Source: Sphingosinicella microcystinivorans
GTDB taxonomy: Bacteria; Pseudomonadota; Alphaproteobacteria; Sphingomonadales; Sphingomonadaceae
DNA length: 64,000 nt
Assembly (NCBI RefSeq): GCF_027941835.1
Contig: NZ_CP116005.1
Coordinates: 3,735,501-3,799,500 of the forward strand
Reading direction: 5' to 3'
Part shown: positions 9,029 through 18,091 of the stretch, in pieces
How the letters are laid out: every line of letters starts with the position of its first letter
How positions within the stretch are numbered: the stretch's first letter is position 1
Position numbers and translations under genes: made by a program
The notes under the pieces: generated by a model
Seen by the model: the letters and a program-made list of their open reading frames with translations, nothing else
Told to the model about the DNA's origin: nothing
The model's database searches: none

Positions 9029-9442
9029 TCAGAATGCGCGCGGCGCGGCGGTGGAGGTCATACGCGCAAGCAGCGCGCCCTCGCCATCGAAAAGGTCCGC
9101 CTCGAGGAAGGCGATCATGCGGCCGCGCTTGATGACGCGCCCCTCCGCGTAGAGCTTCCCCGCCTTCGCGGGCAGCAGGAAGCTGACCTTCATCTCGATC
9201 GTCGCGACGAAGATGCGCTTGCCCGCGTGCGCCACGCAGGCCATTTCCGCCGCGTCGTCCAGCATCGCCGCGACGATGCCGCCCTGCACCGTGCCGTTCG
9301 GATTGCAGAACTCGGGCTTCGCCGTGAACGACATGCGGACGCGGCCTTCCGGGTCCAGCTCAAGAATCTCGGCGCCGAGCAGGATGCCGGTCGGCGGCAG
9401 ATCGGCGTTGAGGCGCGCGAGCAGGTCCTCATGTGTCGTCAT
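9029..9442 (-). CDS. PaaI-family hotdog-fold thioesterase
   Basis: A 137-aa hotdog protein. The PaaI/4HBT signature is GTVQGGIVAAMLDDAAEMACVAH near residues 44-66 (HGG-type loop with Asp), followed by the second strand set FVATIEMKVSFLLPAKAG. It probably hydrolyses acyl-CoA thioesters in the cytoplasm; the acyl chain is unknown. I chose ATG at 9442 because the longer open frame upstream runs through murI and lacks family similarity. It sits between murI (22 nt away) and the crotonase-fold gene (20 nt away) on the same strand. Confidence 0.87.
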   Translation of the reverse strand: MTTHEDLLARLNADLPPTGILLGAEILELDPEGRVRMSFTAKPEFCNPNGTVQGGIVAAMLDDAAEMACVAHAGKRIFVATIEMKVSFLLPAKAGKLYAEGRVIKRGRMIAFLEADLFDGEGALLARMTSTAAPRAF

Positions 9443-9464
9443 AACTCTCGCCGCTATCCTCTTG

Positions 9465-10256
9465 TTACAGATAATCAATCTCAAGCCCGCGCCTTGCCAG
9501 GGCAGGCGTGAGCGCGGCGGCCTTTTCGTCCCTCGCCGTGAAAACGGCAAGACCCGTCGGTTCGCAGCCGGTCCAGTCGGCGTCGCGGAGCAGGTGTGCG
9601 ACACGCCGCGCGATCCCCTGCCCGCCGTGGACGAACCGCAAGGGTCGGCGGGCCGCCGCGGCAAGCTCGTCCTCGACCAACGGGAAGTGCGTGCAGGCGA
9701 GCACCACGATGTCGATGTCTTCTCCGCGCGGCTGATCGGTCAGCCCCGCCATCACCGCCGCATAGTCCTCCGCGGGAACCGCCTCCCCGCGCAGCTTCGC
9801 CTCCGCCATCGCCGCGAGGTCCGGCGCGCCGTGGCGGAGGACAATACAGTCCGAAGCGAACTCCGCGGCAAGATTGTCAACATAGGCCTGCCGCACCGTG
9901 GCGGGCGTGCCGAGCACGCCGATCACCTTCGTCCGCGTCGCCTCGGCGGCGGGCTTGATCGCGGGCACGGTGCCCACCACCGGCACGTCGAGCGCCGCGC
10001 GCACGTGCGCCAGCGCGATCGTGGAAGCCGTGTTGCAGGCGATGACGATGAGCCGGGGGCGATACCGCTCCGTCAGCCGCCCGAGCAGTGCGGGCACGCG
10101 CGCGGCGATCTCCGCCTCGCTCTTGCTGCCGTAGGGGAACCCGGCGTTGTCCGCGACATACACCACCGGCGCCTGCGGCAGCGCGGCACGGATCGGCGCC
10201 AGCACCGAGAGGCCACCCATGCCGGAATCGAAAACCAGAATGGGGGGGCAGGTCAT
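9465..10256 (-). CDS. murI: Glutamate racemase
   Basis: MurI makes D-glutamate for peptidoglycan from L-glutamate by a two-cysteine mechanism. The 263-aa protein shows the N-terminal VFDSGMGGLSVL with Asp/Ser, YVADNAGFPYG, the first catalytic cysteine in IACNTAST near residue 73 and the second in VVLACTHFPL near residue 187. Length is normal. Its ATG at 10256 overlaps the stop of the MOSC gene in the sequence ATGA (4 nt), which implies translational coupling. Confidence 0.95.
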   Translation of the reverse strand: MTCPPILVFDSGMGGLSVLAPIRAALPQAPVVYVADNAGFPYGSKSEAEIAARVPALLGRLTERYRPRLIVIACNTASTIALAHVRAALDVPVVGTVPAIKPAAEATRTKVIGVLGTPATVRQAYVDNLAAEFASDCIVLRHGAPDLAAMAEAKLRGEAVPAEDYAAVMAGLTDQPRGEDIDIVVLACTHFPLVEDELAAAARRPLRFVHGGQGIARRVAHLLRDADWTGCEPTGLAVFTARDEKAAALTPALARRGLEIDYL

Positions 10257-10900
10257 GCGGCCATGCGCCGGGCGCGGTCGCGCCATTCGGCGGACAGCGG
10301 CTTCAGCCCGCCAAGCGCCCTGAGCGCCGCGGGGTCGGACTTGCCCGCGCTGCCGACGATCAGGTCGAAGACGCGCGCCACGGTCCATTCGGGGCAAGGC
10401 CGCGCTTCGAGCTTCAGAACGTCGCCGACTGCGACGACGCCGGGTTCGATCACGCGGTAGTACCAGCCGGAGCGGCTGCTCCTGACGATCTCGGCGACGA
10501 GCGCCGGCCGCCCCAGCCGGTGCGCCGGTTTCCAGCACGGCTTGCGGCCCTGCGAGACTTCCACGAGCGCGGTGCCGAGCCGGTAGCGGTCGCCGATGCA
10601 GGCGGTGCGCTCGTCGAGGCCGGTCGTCGAGATGTTCTCCCCGAACGCCCCCGCCGCGCCGAGCAATGCCTGATCCGGCATCAGCCCCGCCCACCAGGCA
10701 TAGTGATCGCGCGGATAGTGGTGGATCGCCATGTCGACGCCGCCGTGGTGGACGGTATCCGCCTGCTCGTCGCCGTCGAGGCCGAGCGGCTTCACCACCA
10801 CTGCGCCCAGCCGCGGCGCCTTGACGATCGCGCTCATCTCCTCGCCGCGCAGCGGGCGCGCGGTGCCGGTGAGCACCGCTTCTATGGTGAGTCCCGTCAT
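10253..10900 (-). CDS. MOSC domain protein (YiiM-like)
   Basis: A 215-aa stand-alone MOSC protein. MOSC domains bind sulfur/molybdenum cofactor through a conserved cysteine, seen here in SQGRKPCWKP near residue 121. Other marks are HHGGVDMAIHHYPRDHY near residue 51 and GAFGENISTTGL near residue 85. The YiiM branch is linked to detoxifying N-hydroxylated bases with Moco-dependent partners; a role here is inferred. It starts 72 nt from the divergent hemB, so the gap holds both promoters. Its stop is coupled to murI. Confidence 0.87.
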   Translation of the reverse strand: MTGLTIEAVLTGTARPLRGEEMSAIVKAPRLGAVVVKPLGLDGDEQADTVHHGGVDMAIHHYPRDHYAWWAGLMPDQALLGAAGAFGENISTTGLDERTACIGDRYRLGTALVEVSQGRKPCWKPAHRLGRPALVAEIVRSSRSGWYYRVIEPGVVAVGDVLKLEARPCPEWTVARVFDLIVGSAGKSDPAALRALGGLKPLSAEWRDRARRMAA

Positions 10901-10972
10901 GATCCGCGATTAGCGCCCGCCATGCGTTCCGGTAAAGCCCGCGCTTCTCAAGGCGGGCGTTTTCGCCCATAG

Positions 10973-11989
10973 ATGCCGCCCATGTCTTCCGTCCCCAAGC
11001 CTGCCGCCGCCTATCCCGCAACCCGCCTGAGACGCCCCCGCGCGCGCGCCTGGTCGCGCGCGCTGTTCGCCGAAGCGACGCTGACTCCGGCCGATTTCAT
11101 CTGGCCGCTGTTCGTGACCGAAGGCGCAGGCGAGCGCACGCCGGTGCCGACGATGCCGGGCGTCGAGCGGCTGTCGGTCGACCTCGTCGCCGCCGCGGCG
11201 AAGGAGGCCGAAAGCCTCGGCATCCCGTGCATCGCGCTGTTCCCGAACACGCCGCCCGAACGGCGCACGGCGGACGGCCGCGAGGCGCTCAACCCGGACA
11301 ATCTCACCTGCCGCGCGATCAAGGCGATCAAGGACGCCGCGCCCGGCATCGGCGTGCTGACGGACGTCGCGCTCGATCCCTACACGACGCACGGCCACGA
11401 CGGCCTGCTTTCGGAAGACGGCCGCATCCTCAACGACGAGACGCTGGAGATGCTGCAAGGGCAGGCGCTGGTGCAGGCGCGCGCCGGGGCGGACATCATC
11501 GCGCCGTCGGACATGATGGACGGCCGCGTCGGCGCGATCCGCAAGGTGCTGGAGGCGGGCAGCTTCCACGACGTGCAGATAATGAGCTACGCCGCCAAGT
11601 ACGCCTCCGCCTTCTACGGCCCGTTCCGCGACGCGGTCGGCTCCGGCGGCTTCCTGAAGGGCGACAAGAAGACCTACCAGATGAACCCGGCGAACGCCGA
11701 CGAGGCGCTGCGCGAGGTCGCGCTCGACATCGCCGAGGGCGCGGACAGCGTGATGGTGAAGCCGGGGATGCCATACCTCGACGTGATCGCGCGCGTGAAG
11801 GACGCGTTCAACATCCCCGTGTTCGCCTATCAGGTCTCCGGCGAGTACGCGATGCTGGAGACGGCGGCGCGGGCGGGCCTGATCGAGCGCGACCGCATGA
11901 TCATCGAGGCGCTGACGGCCTTCAAGCGCGCGGGCTGCTCGGGCGTGCTCACCTACTACGCGCGCGACGCGGCGCGGCTGCTCGGATGA
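10973..11989 (+). CDS. hemB: Delta-aminolevulinic acid dehydratase (porphobilinogen synthase)
   Basis: HemB joins two 5-aminolevulinate molecules to porphobilinogen, the second step of tetrapyrrole synthesis. The 338-aa protein has the two active-site lysine regions MSYAAKYASAFYGPFRDA near residue 205 and VMVKPGMPYLDVI near 260. The metal region reads TDVALDPYTTHGHDG, without the three cysteines of zinc-type enzymes, so it is the Mg/K-responsive class usual in alphaproteobacteria. An in-frame ATG three codons later is an alternative start. The stop overlaps the next gene (ATGA), so the two are coupled. Confidence 0.97.
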   Translation: MPPMSSVPKPAAAYPATRLRRPRARAWSRALFAEATLTPADFIWPLFVTEGAGERTPVPTMPGVERLSVDLVAAAAKEAESLGIPCIALFPNTPPERRTADGREALNPDNLTCRAIKAIKDAAPGIGVLTDVALDPYTTHGHDGLLSEDGRILNDETLEMLQGQALVQARAGADIIAPSDMMDGRVGAIRKVLEAGSFHDVQIMSYAAKYASAFYGPFRDAVGSGGFLKGDKKTYQMNPANADEALREVALDIAEGADSVMVKPGMPYLDVIARVKDAFNIPVFAYQVSGEYAMLETAARAGLIERDRMIIEALTAFKRAGCSGVLTYYARDAARLLG

Positions 11990-14223
11990 CGGCTGCCGAG
12001 GGCGTCGCGTCACGGGGACTGGCGGCGCGGCCGCTGTTCATCGCGACCATCTTCCTCGGCTCGTTCCTGCTGTTCTTCATCCAGCCGATGCTCGGCCGCA
12101 TGGCGCTGCCGACGCTGGGCGGCGCGCCCGCCGTGTGGAACGTCGCCATGCTGTTCTATCAGGCGATGCTGCTCGCGGGGTACGTCTACGCCCACGCCAT
12201 CAGCCGCCTCGCGCAGCGGCGGCAGACGATCGTCCACCTCGCGGTATTCGCCGTCGCGGCGCTCACCCTGCCGATCAGCCTCGCGGAGGTCGGCGGACGC
12301 GAGACGCTGCCGCCGATGTTGTGGCTGCTGGCGCTGCTCGCCGCCTCCATCGGGCCGGTGTTCTTCGTCGTCGCGGCGCAGGCGCCGCTGATGCAGTCGT
12401 GGTACGCGCGCGTCGACGATCCGGCAGCGGCGGACCCCTATTTCCTCTACGCGGCCAGCAACGCCGGCAGCCTGCTCGCCCTCCTCGCCTATCCGTTCGC
12501 GGTGGAGCCGTACCTACGGCTCAAGGAACAGGCGTGGCTGTGGTCGGGCGGGTTCGTGGTCCTCGCCCTCCTCGTCGCCGTCTGCGCCCGCCGCCCTGCG
12601 CATGACCCGGTCCCCGCCGCCGAGGCCGCGCCGCCCGCGACGTGGCGCGAGCGCGCGGTCTGGACGGCGCTCGCCGCCGTGCCCTCGGGCCTGCTGCTGT
12701 CGACGACGACGCACCTGACGACGGACATCGTCGCCGTGCCGCTGCTCTGGGTGGTGCCGCTGGCGCTCTATCTCGTCACCTTCATCGTCGCCTTCTCGAT
12801 GGGCGGGGCGATCTTCGTGAAGCAGGCGAAGATGGGCGCGCCGATCCTGCTGCTGCTGCTCGGCGGCTATACGTTCCTCGCGCAGGGCGTGTTCGCGCTG
12901 CTGATGGCGCTCACCAACCTCGTGCTGCTGTTCGTGGTCGCGCTGGCGCTGCACGGCCACCTCGCCGAGCGGCGGCCGCCGCCGTCGCAGCTCACCGACT
13001 TCTACCTGTGGATCTCGGTGGGCGGTGTGCTCGGCGGGCTGTTCTCCGCGATCGTCGCGCCGCTGGTGTTCGATTGGGTGTACGAGCACCCGATCCTGCT
13101 CGTGTGCGCTGCCGCGCTGATCCCCGCGAAGCCGCTGACGAAGCGCCTCGGCAAACTGTGGAAAGGACGCCGGGGCCTGATCCTCGACATCGCCCTACCC
13201 GCCGCCGCGCTCGCCGCCTCGTGGTGGGTGCACACCGAACTGATCCTCGCCGACAGCGCCGAGACCGCCGCGCCCGCGCTCGCCCTGATCGCGCTCGCCG
13301 CCGTGCTCTCGATCGGACGGCGGCTCACCTTCGCGGCCTGCTTCGGCGCGCTGATGCTCGGCCTCGGCGGCTGGCAGGCGATCGCGATCAGCCGCATCGA
13401 ACTGGCGCGCGAGCGCAGCTTCTTCGGCATCTACACGGTGAAGGCGGACAGCGCGCGGCTGATCCGCCAGCTCGAGCACGGTACGACGCTGCACGGCGTG
13501 CAGAGCCTGATCCCGGACCTCCAGAGCGAACCGCAGTCCTACTACGCGAAGGGCAGCGGCGTCGCCGAGGCGTTCGAGGCGCTGCCCAAGATCGCCGGAC
13601 GCTTCGCCAAGGTCGGCTACGTCGGGCTCGGCACCGGCTCCCTCTCCTGCTTCGCGACGCCGGGACAAGGCTGGACCGCATTCGAGATCGACCCGCTGGT
13701 CGTGCGGCTGGCGAAGGACGAGCGGCTGTTCACCTATATCGCGCGCTGCACGCCGGACCTTCGCATCGTGATGGGCGACGCGCGCCTCTCGCTCGCGAAG
13801 GAGCCGAAGCACACCTACGACCTCATCGCCATCGACGCTTTCACATCGGACGCGATCCCGATGCACCTGATGACCGAGGAGGCGTTCGGGGTCTATACGG
13901 GCACGCTGAAACCGGACGGTGTGCTGATGGTGCACATCTCGAACCGCCATATCGACCTGCAGCCGGTGATCGCCGCCATCGCCGCCGACATGGGCTGGAC
14001 GGCGCGCGTGCGCGACCACACGCCCTACGATCCCGGCCTCCCCGGAATCGACTATTCGCGCTCGATCTGGGTGGCGCTGACGCCTACGGAAACGCGGATG
14101 CAGGACCTGATGTACGGCGGCGGAGCGGGACCGACCGGCTGGGCGCTGCTGCGCGAGAAGCGCGGCCTTCAGCCGTGGACCGACGATTTCGCGAGCATCA
14201 TCCCGGTGCTGAAGCAGCAATAG
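11986..14223 (+). CDS. Membrane protein fused to a spermidine synthase-like domain
   Basis: A 745-aa protein of two halves. Residues 15 to about 490 contain many hydrophobic segments (for example FIATIFLGSFLLFFIQPM and the GPVFFVVAAQAPLMQSWYA region), a membrane domain of about ten or more helices. From about 540 a spermidine synthase-type Rossmann domain follows: VGYVGLGTGSLSCF binds nucleotide, FEIDPLVVRLAKD has the acidic residue, and LIAIDAFTSDAIP resembles the catalytic loop. It may methylate or aminopropylate a membrane-associated substrate, but the substrate of this widespread fusion family is unknown. ATG at 11986 overlaps the hemB stop by 4 nt. Confidence 0.88.
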   Translation: MTAAEGVASRGLAARPLFIATIFLGSFLLFFIQPMLGRMALPTLGGAPAVWNVAMLFYQAMLLAGYVYAHAISRLAQRRQTIVHLAVFAVAALTLPISLAEVGGRETLPPMLWLLALLAASIGPVFFVVAAQAPLMQSWYARVDDPAAADPYFLYAASNAGSLLALLAYPFAVEPYLRLKEQAWLWSGGFVVLALLVAVCARRPAHDPVPAAEAAPPATWRERAVWTALAAVPSGLLLSTTTHLTTDIVAVPLLWVVPLALYLVTFIVAFSMGGAIFVKQAKMGAPILLLLLGGYTFLAQGVFALLMALTNLVLLFVVALALHGHLAERRPPPSQLTDFYLWISVGGVLGGLFSAIVAPLVFDWVYEHPILLVCAAALIPAKPLTKRLGKLWKGRRGLILDIALPAAALAASWWVHTELILADSAETAAPALALIALAAVLSIGRRLTFAACFGALMLGLGGWQAIAISRIELARERSFFGIYTVKADSARLIRQLEHGTTLHGVQSLIPDLQSEPQSYYAKGSGVAEAFEALPKIAGRFAKVGYVGLGTGSLSCFATPGQGWTAFEIDPLVVRLAKDERLFTYIARCTPDLRIVMGDARLSLAKEPKHTYDLIAIDAFTSDAIPMHLMTEEAFGVYTGTLKPDGVLMVHISNRHIDLQPVIAAIAADMGWTARVRDHTPYDPGLPGIDYSRSIWVALTPTETRMQDLMYGGGAGPTGWALLREKRGLQPWTDDFASIIPVLKQQ

Positions 14224-14229
14224 CCGGGT

Positions 14230-15864
14230 TCAGTCGCGCGTATAGACGCGTTTCCCGGCAAGCCACGTCTCCAGCACCTTCACCTTCCAGATGTCGCCTG
14301 CGGGCATCTTGAAGATATCGCCGTCGATCAGGATGAAATCGGCCCACTTGCCGGGGGTGAGCGAGCCGACCGTCCGTTCCTGCTGTCCCGCATAGGCCGC
14401 GCCCGTGGTGAAGGCGGCGAAGGCCTGCTGCAAGGTCAGCGCCTCGTTCGCGTACCAGCCCTTCGGCGGCTGCCCGTCGCGATCCTGCCGCGTGACGGCG
14501 GCGTGGAGGCCATAGAACGGATTGGCCGCCTCGACCGGAAAATCCGATCCGCCCGCGATACGCGCGCTGCTGTTCACGAGCGACTTCCACGCATAGCCGC
14601 CCTTGATCCGCTCCGGCCCGACACGGTCCTCCGCCATCGCCTTGTCGGACGTGGCGTGCGTCGGCTGGATCGAGGCGATGACGCCGAGCTTCGCGAACCG
14701 GCCGATGTCCTCGGGCGCGACGATCTGCGCGTGCTCGATGCTCGGGCGCACAAGCGGCTGGCCCATCTTCTGCACATCTTCGAAGGCGTTCAGCACCTCG
14801 CGGTTCGCCTTGTCGCCGATGGCGTGGACGTTCACCTGAAAACCGCGCATCGAGGCGGACGCGATCACGTTGCGCAGCTTCGCGCCCTCGAGCATCATCA
14901 GACCGGTGTTCTCGGGATCATCGCTGTAGGGTTCGATCAGCGCCGCGCCGCGCGAGCCGAGTGCCCCGTCCGCGACGAGCTTCACCGAATTCAATGCCAG
15001 CCGGTCCTCGTAGAGCCAGCCGGTCGGGCCTTTCGGGGCGATCGCCCGCAGCGCGTCCATGCCGGCGGCCATCGCCGAGATGCGCGCGGTCAGCTTGCCG
15101 TCCTTCGCGAACCGCTCGTAGAGCGCCCAAGTGGCCGGATCAATGCCCGCGTCGTGAACGCCCGTGAGCCCCACGGAGGCCATGATCTGAAGCGCCTTTT
15201 CCAGCGCCTCGGCGCTTTCCGCCTCGCCCGGCGGCGGCACCCTCTTCTCGACGAAGGCCATCGCCGCATCGACGAGCACGCCCGCGGGCTTGCCGCCCTC
15301 GCCGCGCTCGATGCGCCCGCCTGCGGGATCGGGCGTCTTCGCGGTGATGCCGCTCGCCTTCAGCGCCGCCGTGTTCGCCCAGCCCGCGTGCCCGTCGACA
15401 CGGGCAAGCCAGACCGGACGGTCGGCCACGGCGAGATCGAGTTCCGCAGCGGTCGGGAAGCGGTCGAGACCCCAGCTCACCTGGTTCCAGCCGCCGCCGA
15501 CGATCCATTTCCGGTCCGGGTTCGCGGCGGCGTATGACGCGATCCTCGCGAGCGCCTGATCGACGCTGGTCGTGTCCGACAGGTCGATCTGGAGCGCCAT
15601 GAAGCCGAGCCCCATGACATGGCCGTGCGCGTCGATGAGGCCGGGAAGCAGCGTCCTGCCGCCTGCATCGACGACGTCGCCGTCCGCCGTCTCGCCCCGT
15701 TTCAGCAGGCGCTCGACACGGCCGTCGTCGCCGACGACCAGCCCGCCGAATTTCGCAAGGCGGCCTATGTCGTCGAGCGTGTAGCCGTTCGCATTGACGA
15801 TGACGGTCCGCGCGTCCGCAGCGCCCGCCGAGAGAACAACCGCAAGCGCGAGCGCGATCCGCAT
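14230..15864 (-). CDS. Secreted amidohydrolase, YtcJ-like
   Basis: A 544-aa metal-dependent hydrolase of the amidohydrolase_3 (YtcJ) group. The chosen ATG at 15864 gives a clear signal peptide (about 18 residues ending in ADA), so the enzyme should be periplasmic. The first metal motif is DAHGH (His80, His82), followed by SIEHAQIV and ARIAGGSDFPVEAANPF, where the C-terminal Asp is the catalytic base. TPGKWADFILID is the usual C-terminal composite-domain strand. Substrate unknown; relatives hydrolyse N-acyl or cyclic amide bonds. It follows the dehydrogenase gene by 4 nt and converges on the upstream membrane fusion gene. Confidence 0.88.
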   Translation of the reverse strand: MRIALALAVVLSAGAADARTVIVNANGYTLDDIGRLAKFGGLVVGDDGRVERLLKRGETADGDVVDAGGRTLLPGLIDAHGHVMGLGFMALQIDLSDTTSVDQALARIASYAAANPDRKWIVGGGWNQVSWGLDRFPTAAELDLAVADRPVWLARVDGHAGWANTAALKASGITAKTPDPAGGRIERGEGGKPAGVLVDAAMAFVEKRVPPPGEAESAEALEKALQIMASVGLTGVHDAGIDPATWALYERFAKDGKLTARISAMAAGMDALRAIAPKGPTGWLYEDRLALNSVKLVADGALGSRGAALIEPYSDDPENTGLMMLEGAKLRNVIASASMRGFQVNVHAIGDKANREVLNAFEDVQKMGQPLVRPSIEHAQIVAPEDIGRFAKLGVIASIQPTHATSDKAMAEDRVGPERIKGGYAWKSLVNSSARIAGGSDFPVEAANPFYGLHAAVTRQDRDGQPPKGWYANEALTLQQAFAAFTTGAAYAGQQERTVGSLTPGKWADFILIDGDIFKMPAGDIWKVKVLETWLAGKRVYTRD

Positions 15865-15868
15865 GACC

Positions 15869-16735
15869 CTATCCCCTGAACCGCCTGAGCAGCGAGGACG
15901 TGTCCTGCCGCCCCCCGCCCATGTTCTGGACGTCGGCGTAGAACTGGTCAACCAGCGCGGTGAGCGGCATCGAAAGCCCGATGCGCCGCGCCTCGCCGAG
16001 CACCAGCGACAGGTCCTTGCGCATCCAGTCGACCGCGAAGCCGAAGTCGTATTCGCCCTTGATCATGGTCGGCGCGCGGTTCTCCATCTGCCAGCTCTGC
16101 GCCGCACCCTTCGAGATCACGTCCACGACGGCGTTCGCGTCCAGTCCGGCCTCGATCGCGAAGTTCATCGCCTCGGCCAGCCCCTGAAGCACCCCCGCGA
16201 TGCAGACCTGATTGACCATCTTGGTGAGCTGTCCGGCGCCCGCCCCGCCCATCAGGCCGACGCGCTGCGCATAGGTCTGCATGATCGGCTCGCCGCGCGC
16301 GAACGTTGCCGCATCGCCGCCGACCATGATGGTGAGGCGGCCGTTCTCGGCCCCCGCCTGACCGCCTGACACCGGCGCATCGAGCACGCCGATGCCGCGC
16401 GCTGCGCCCGCGTCCGCAAGCTCGCGCGCGATCGCGGCGGAAACCGTCGTATGGTCGATGTAGAGGCTGCCCGGCGCCATCGCGCCGAACGCGCCGTCCG
16501 GCCCCAGTGTGACGGCGCGCAGGTCGTCGTCGTTGCCGACGCAGGTGATGACGATGTCCGCGCCCTTCGCGGCTTCGGCGGGGGTCGGCGCCGCCGCGCC
16601 GCCGTTCGCCGCAACCCACGCCTCGGCCTTCGCGGCGGTGCGGTTGTAGACGGTGACGTCGTGGCCCGCCGCCTTCAGGTGCCGCGCCATCGGCGCGCCC
16701 ATCACGCCCATTCCGAGATATGCGATCCGTGCCAA
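15869..16735 (-). CDS. NAD(P)-dependent beta-hydroxyacid dehydrogenase (HIBADH/GarR family)
   Basis: A 288-aa enzyme of the 3-hydroxyisobutyrate dehydrogenase/tartronate semialdehyde reductase family. The N-terminal Rossmann motif is YLGMGVMGAPMARHLKAAGH, the substrate loop is DAPVSGGQAGAENGRLTIMVGG near residue 118, and the catalytic lysine lies in GAGQLTKMVNQ near residue 170. I chose a TTG start at 16735 because AGGAGG stands 7 nt upstream and the Rossmann strand begins at once. Candidate substrates are 3-hydroxyisobutyrate or tartronate semialdehyde; sequence alone does not decide. It is 4 nt upstream of the amidohydrolase and divergent from ilvA. Confidence 0.88.
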   Translation of the reverse strand: MARIAYLGMGVMGAPMARHLKAAGHDVTVYNRTAAKAEAWVAANGGAAAPTPAEAAKGADIVITCVGNDDDLRAVTLGPDGAFGAMAPGSLYIDHTTVSAAIARELADAGAARGIGVLDAPVSGGQAGAENGRLTIMVGGDAATFARGEPIMQTYAQRVGLMGGAGAGQLTKMVNQVCIAGVLQGLAEAMNFAIEAGLDANAVVDVISKGAAQSWQMENRAPTMIKGEYDFGFAVDWMRKDLSLVLGEARRIGLSMPLTALVDQFYADVQNMGGGRQDTSSLLRRFRG

Positions 16736-16741
16736 GGCGAG

Positions 16742-16749
16742 TCCTCCTG
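16742..16749 (-). promoter_or_regulatory. Strong ribosome binding site deciding a TTG start
   Basis: The minus strand reads CAGGAGGA here, ending 6 nt before TTG at 16735. Its quality and spacing are why the beta-hydroxyacid dehydrogenase is given a TTG start and not a longer upstream reading frame. Confidence 0.75.
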
Positions 16750-16844
16750 CGCTGCTGCTTTCGCGCGGGTTCCTAGCGGCTGTTTGCCTCGGCATCCAGA
16801 TCGGCTATGGCGCCGGTGCGAATTCAGCAGGTCAGGACGATCAG

Positions 16845-18083
16845 ATGGGCGATTCTCAGGGTGTGGCGGCTTTGCCGGTGACGTTTGCCGATATCGAGGC
16901 AGCGCACATGGCGATCATGCCGCACATCATCCGCACGCCCTGCCTGAAATCGCGCACGCTGTCCGACATCGTCGGCGCCGAGGTGTGGCTGAAGTTCGAG
17001 AACCTCCAGTTCACCGCCGCCTACAAGGAGCGCGGCGCGCTCAACACGCTGCTGTCGCTCACCGACGCGCAGCGCAAGAAGGGCGTGATCGCCGCGTCGG
17101 CCGGCAACCACGCGCAGGGCATCGCCTACCACGGCACGCGCCTCGGCGTGCCGACGACGATCGTGATGCCGCGCTACACGCCGGTGGTGAAGGTGCAGCA
17201 GACCGAAAGCCACGGCGCGACGATCGTGCTCCACGGCGACAATTTCGACGAGGCCTACGCCCGCGCCCGCGAGCTTGAGGTGGAACGCGGCCTCACCTTC
17301 GTGCATCCCTTCGACAATCCGAAGGTGATCGCCGGGCAGGGCACGGTCGCGGTCGAGATGCTGACCGACGCCCCGAAGATCGACACGCTGGTCGTGCCGA
17401 TCGGCGGCGGCGGGCTCATCTCCGGCATGTCGATCGCCGCGCGCGCGATGCGCCCGGATGTCGAGATCGTCGGCGTGCAGGCGGCGCTCTATCCGTCGAT
17501 GGCGGCGAAGATGAAGGGCGAGGCCTTGCCCTGCGGCGGCGACAGCATCGCCGAGGGCATCTCGGTGAAGGAGCCGGGCACGATCACGCAGAACATCGTT
17601 CGCGCGCTCGTGAAGGACATCCTCCTCGTCGACGAAGCGAAGCTGGAGCAGGCGACCGCGATGCTGCTCAACATCGAGAAGACCGTGGTCGAAGGCGCGG
17701 GCGCAGCAGGTCTCGCCGCGCTCCTCGCCTACCCGGAGCGCTTCAAGGGCCGGGTCGTCGGGCTGCCGCTCACCGGCGGCAACATCGACACGCGCCTGCT
17801 CGCCAACGTGCTGCTGCGCGATCTTGCCCGATCGGGCCGCCTCGCGCGGCTCCGCATCCGGCTCAACGACCGGCCGGGGCAGCTCTTCGGCGTCGCGCGC
17901 ATCTTCGACGACATGCAGGTCAACATCGTCGAGGTCTATCACCAGCGCGTGTTCACCAACCTCTCGGCAAAAGGCATCTACGCCGACATCGAGTGCGAGA
18001 CGCGCGACCGCGACCATCTCGACCGGCTGATCGAAACGCTGAAATCGAGCGGCTACGAGGTCTCCTCCGTCGAGATCGCCTGA
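16845..18083 (+). CDS. ilvA: Threonine ammonia-lyase
   Basis: A PLP enzyme that deaminates threonine to 2-oxobutyrate, the first step toward isoleucine. The 412-aa protein has the PLP lysine in AAYKERGALNTLL near residue 55, SAGNHAQG near residue 83 and the glycine-rich phosphate loop VVPIGGGGLISGM near residue 187. A C-terminal ACT domain (RLRIRLNDRPGQLFGVARIF onward) suggests amino-acid feedback. This length and single ACT match the TIGR01127-type enzymes. ATG at 16845 places the catalytic domain at the normal distance. An ATP-grasp gene follows after 8 nt. Confidence 0.94.
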   Translation: MGDSQGVAALPVTFADIEAAHMAIMPHIIRTPCLKSRTLSDIVGAEVWLKFENLQFTAAYKERGALNTLLSLTDAQRKKGVIAASAGNHAQGIAYHGTRLGVPTTIVMPRYTPVVKVQQTESHGATIVLHGDNFDEAYARARELEVERGLTFVHPFDNPKVIAGQGTVAVEMLTDAPKIDTLVVPIGGGGLISGMSIAARAMRPDVEIVGVQAALYPSMAAKMKGEALPCGGDSIAEGISVKEPGTITQNIVRALVKDILLVDEAKLEQATAMLLNIEKTVVEGAGAAGLAALLAYPERFKGRVVGLPLTGGNIDTRLLANVLLRDLARSGRLARLRIRLNDRPGQLFGVARIFDDMQVNIVEVYHQRVFTNLSAKGIYADIECETRDRDHLDRLIETLKSSGYEVSSVEIA

Positions 18084-18091
18084 GGCAGGAC

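Noticed and set aside
12514..13089. A charged, Glu/Arg/Gln-rich frame antisense to the membrane fusion protein
   Set aside because: Reverse complement of hydrophobic leucine codons gives Glu/Gln/Arg-rich chains; no independent start signal or domain.
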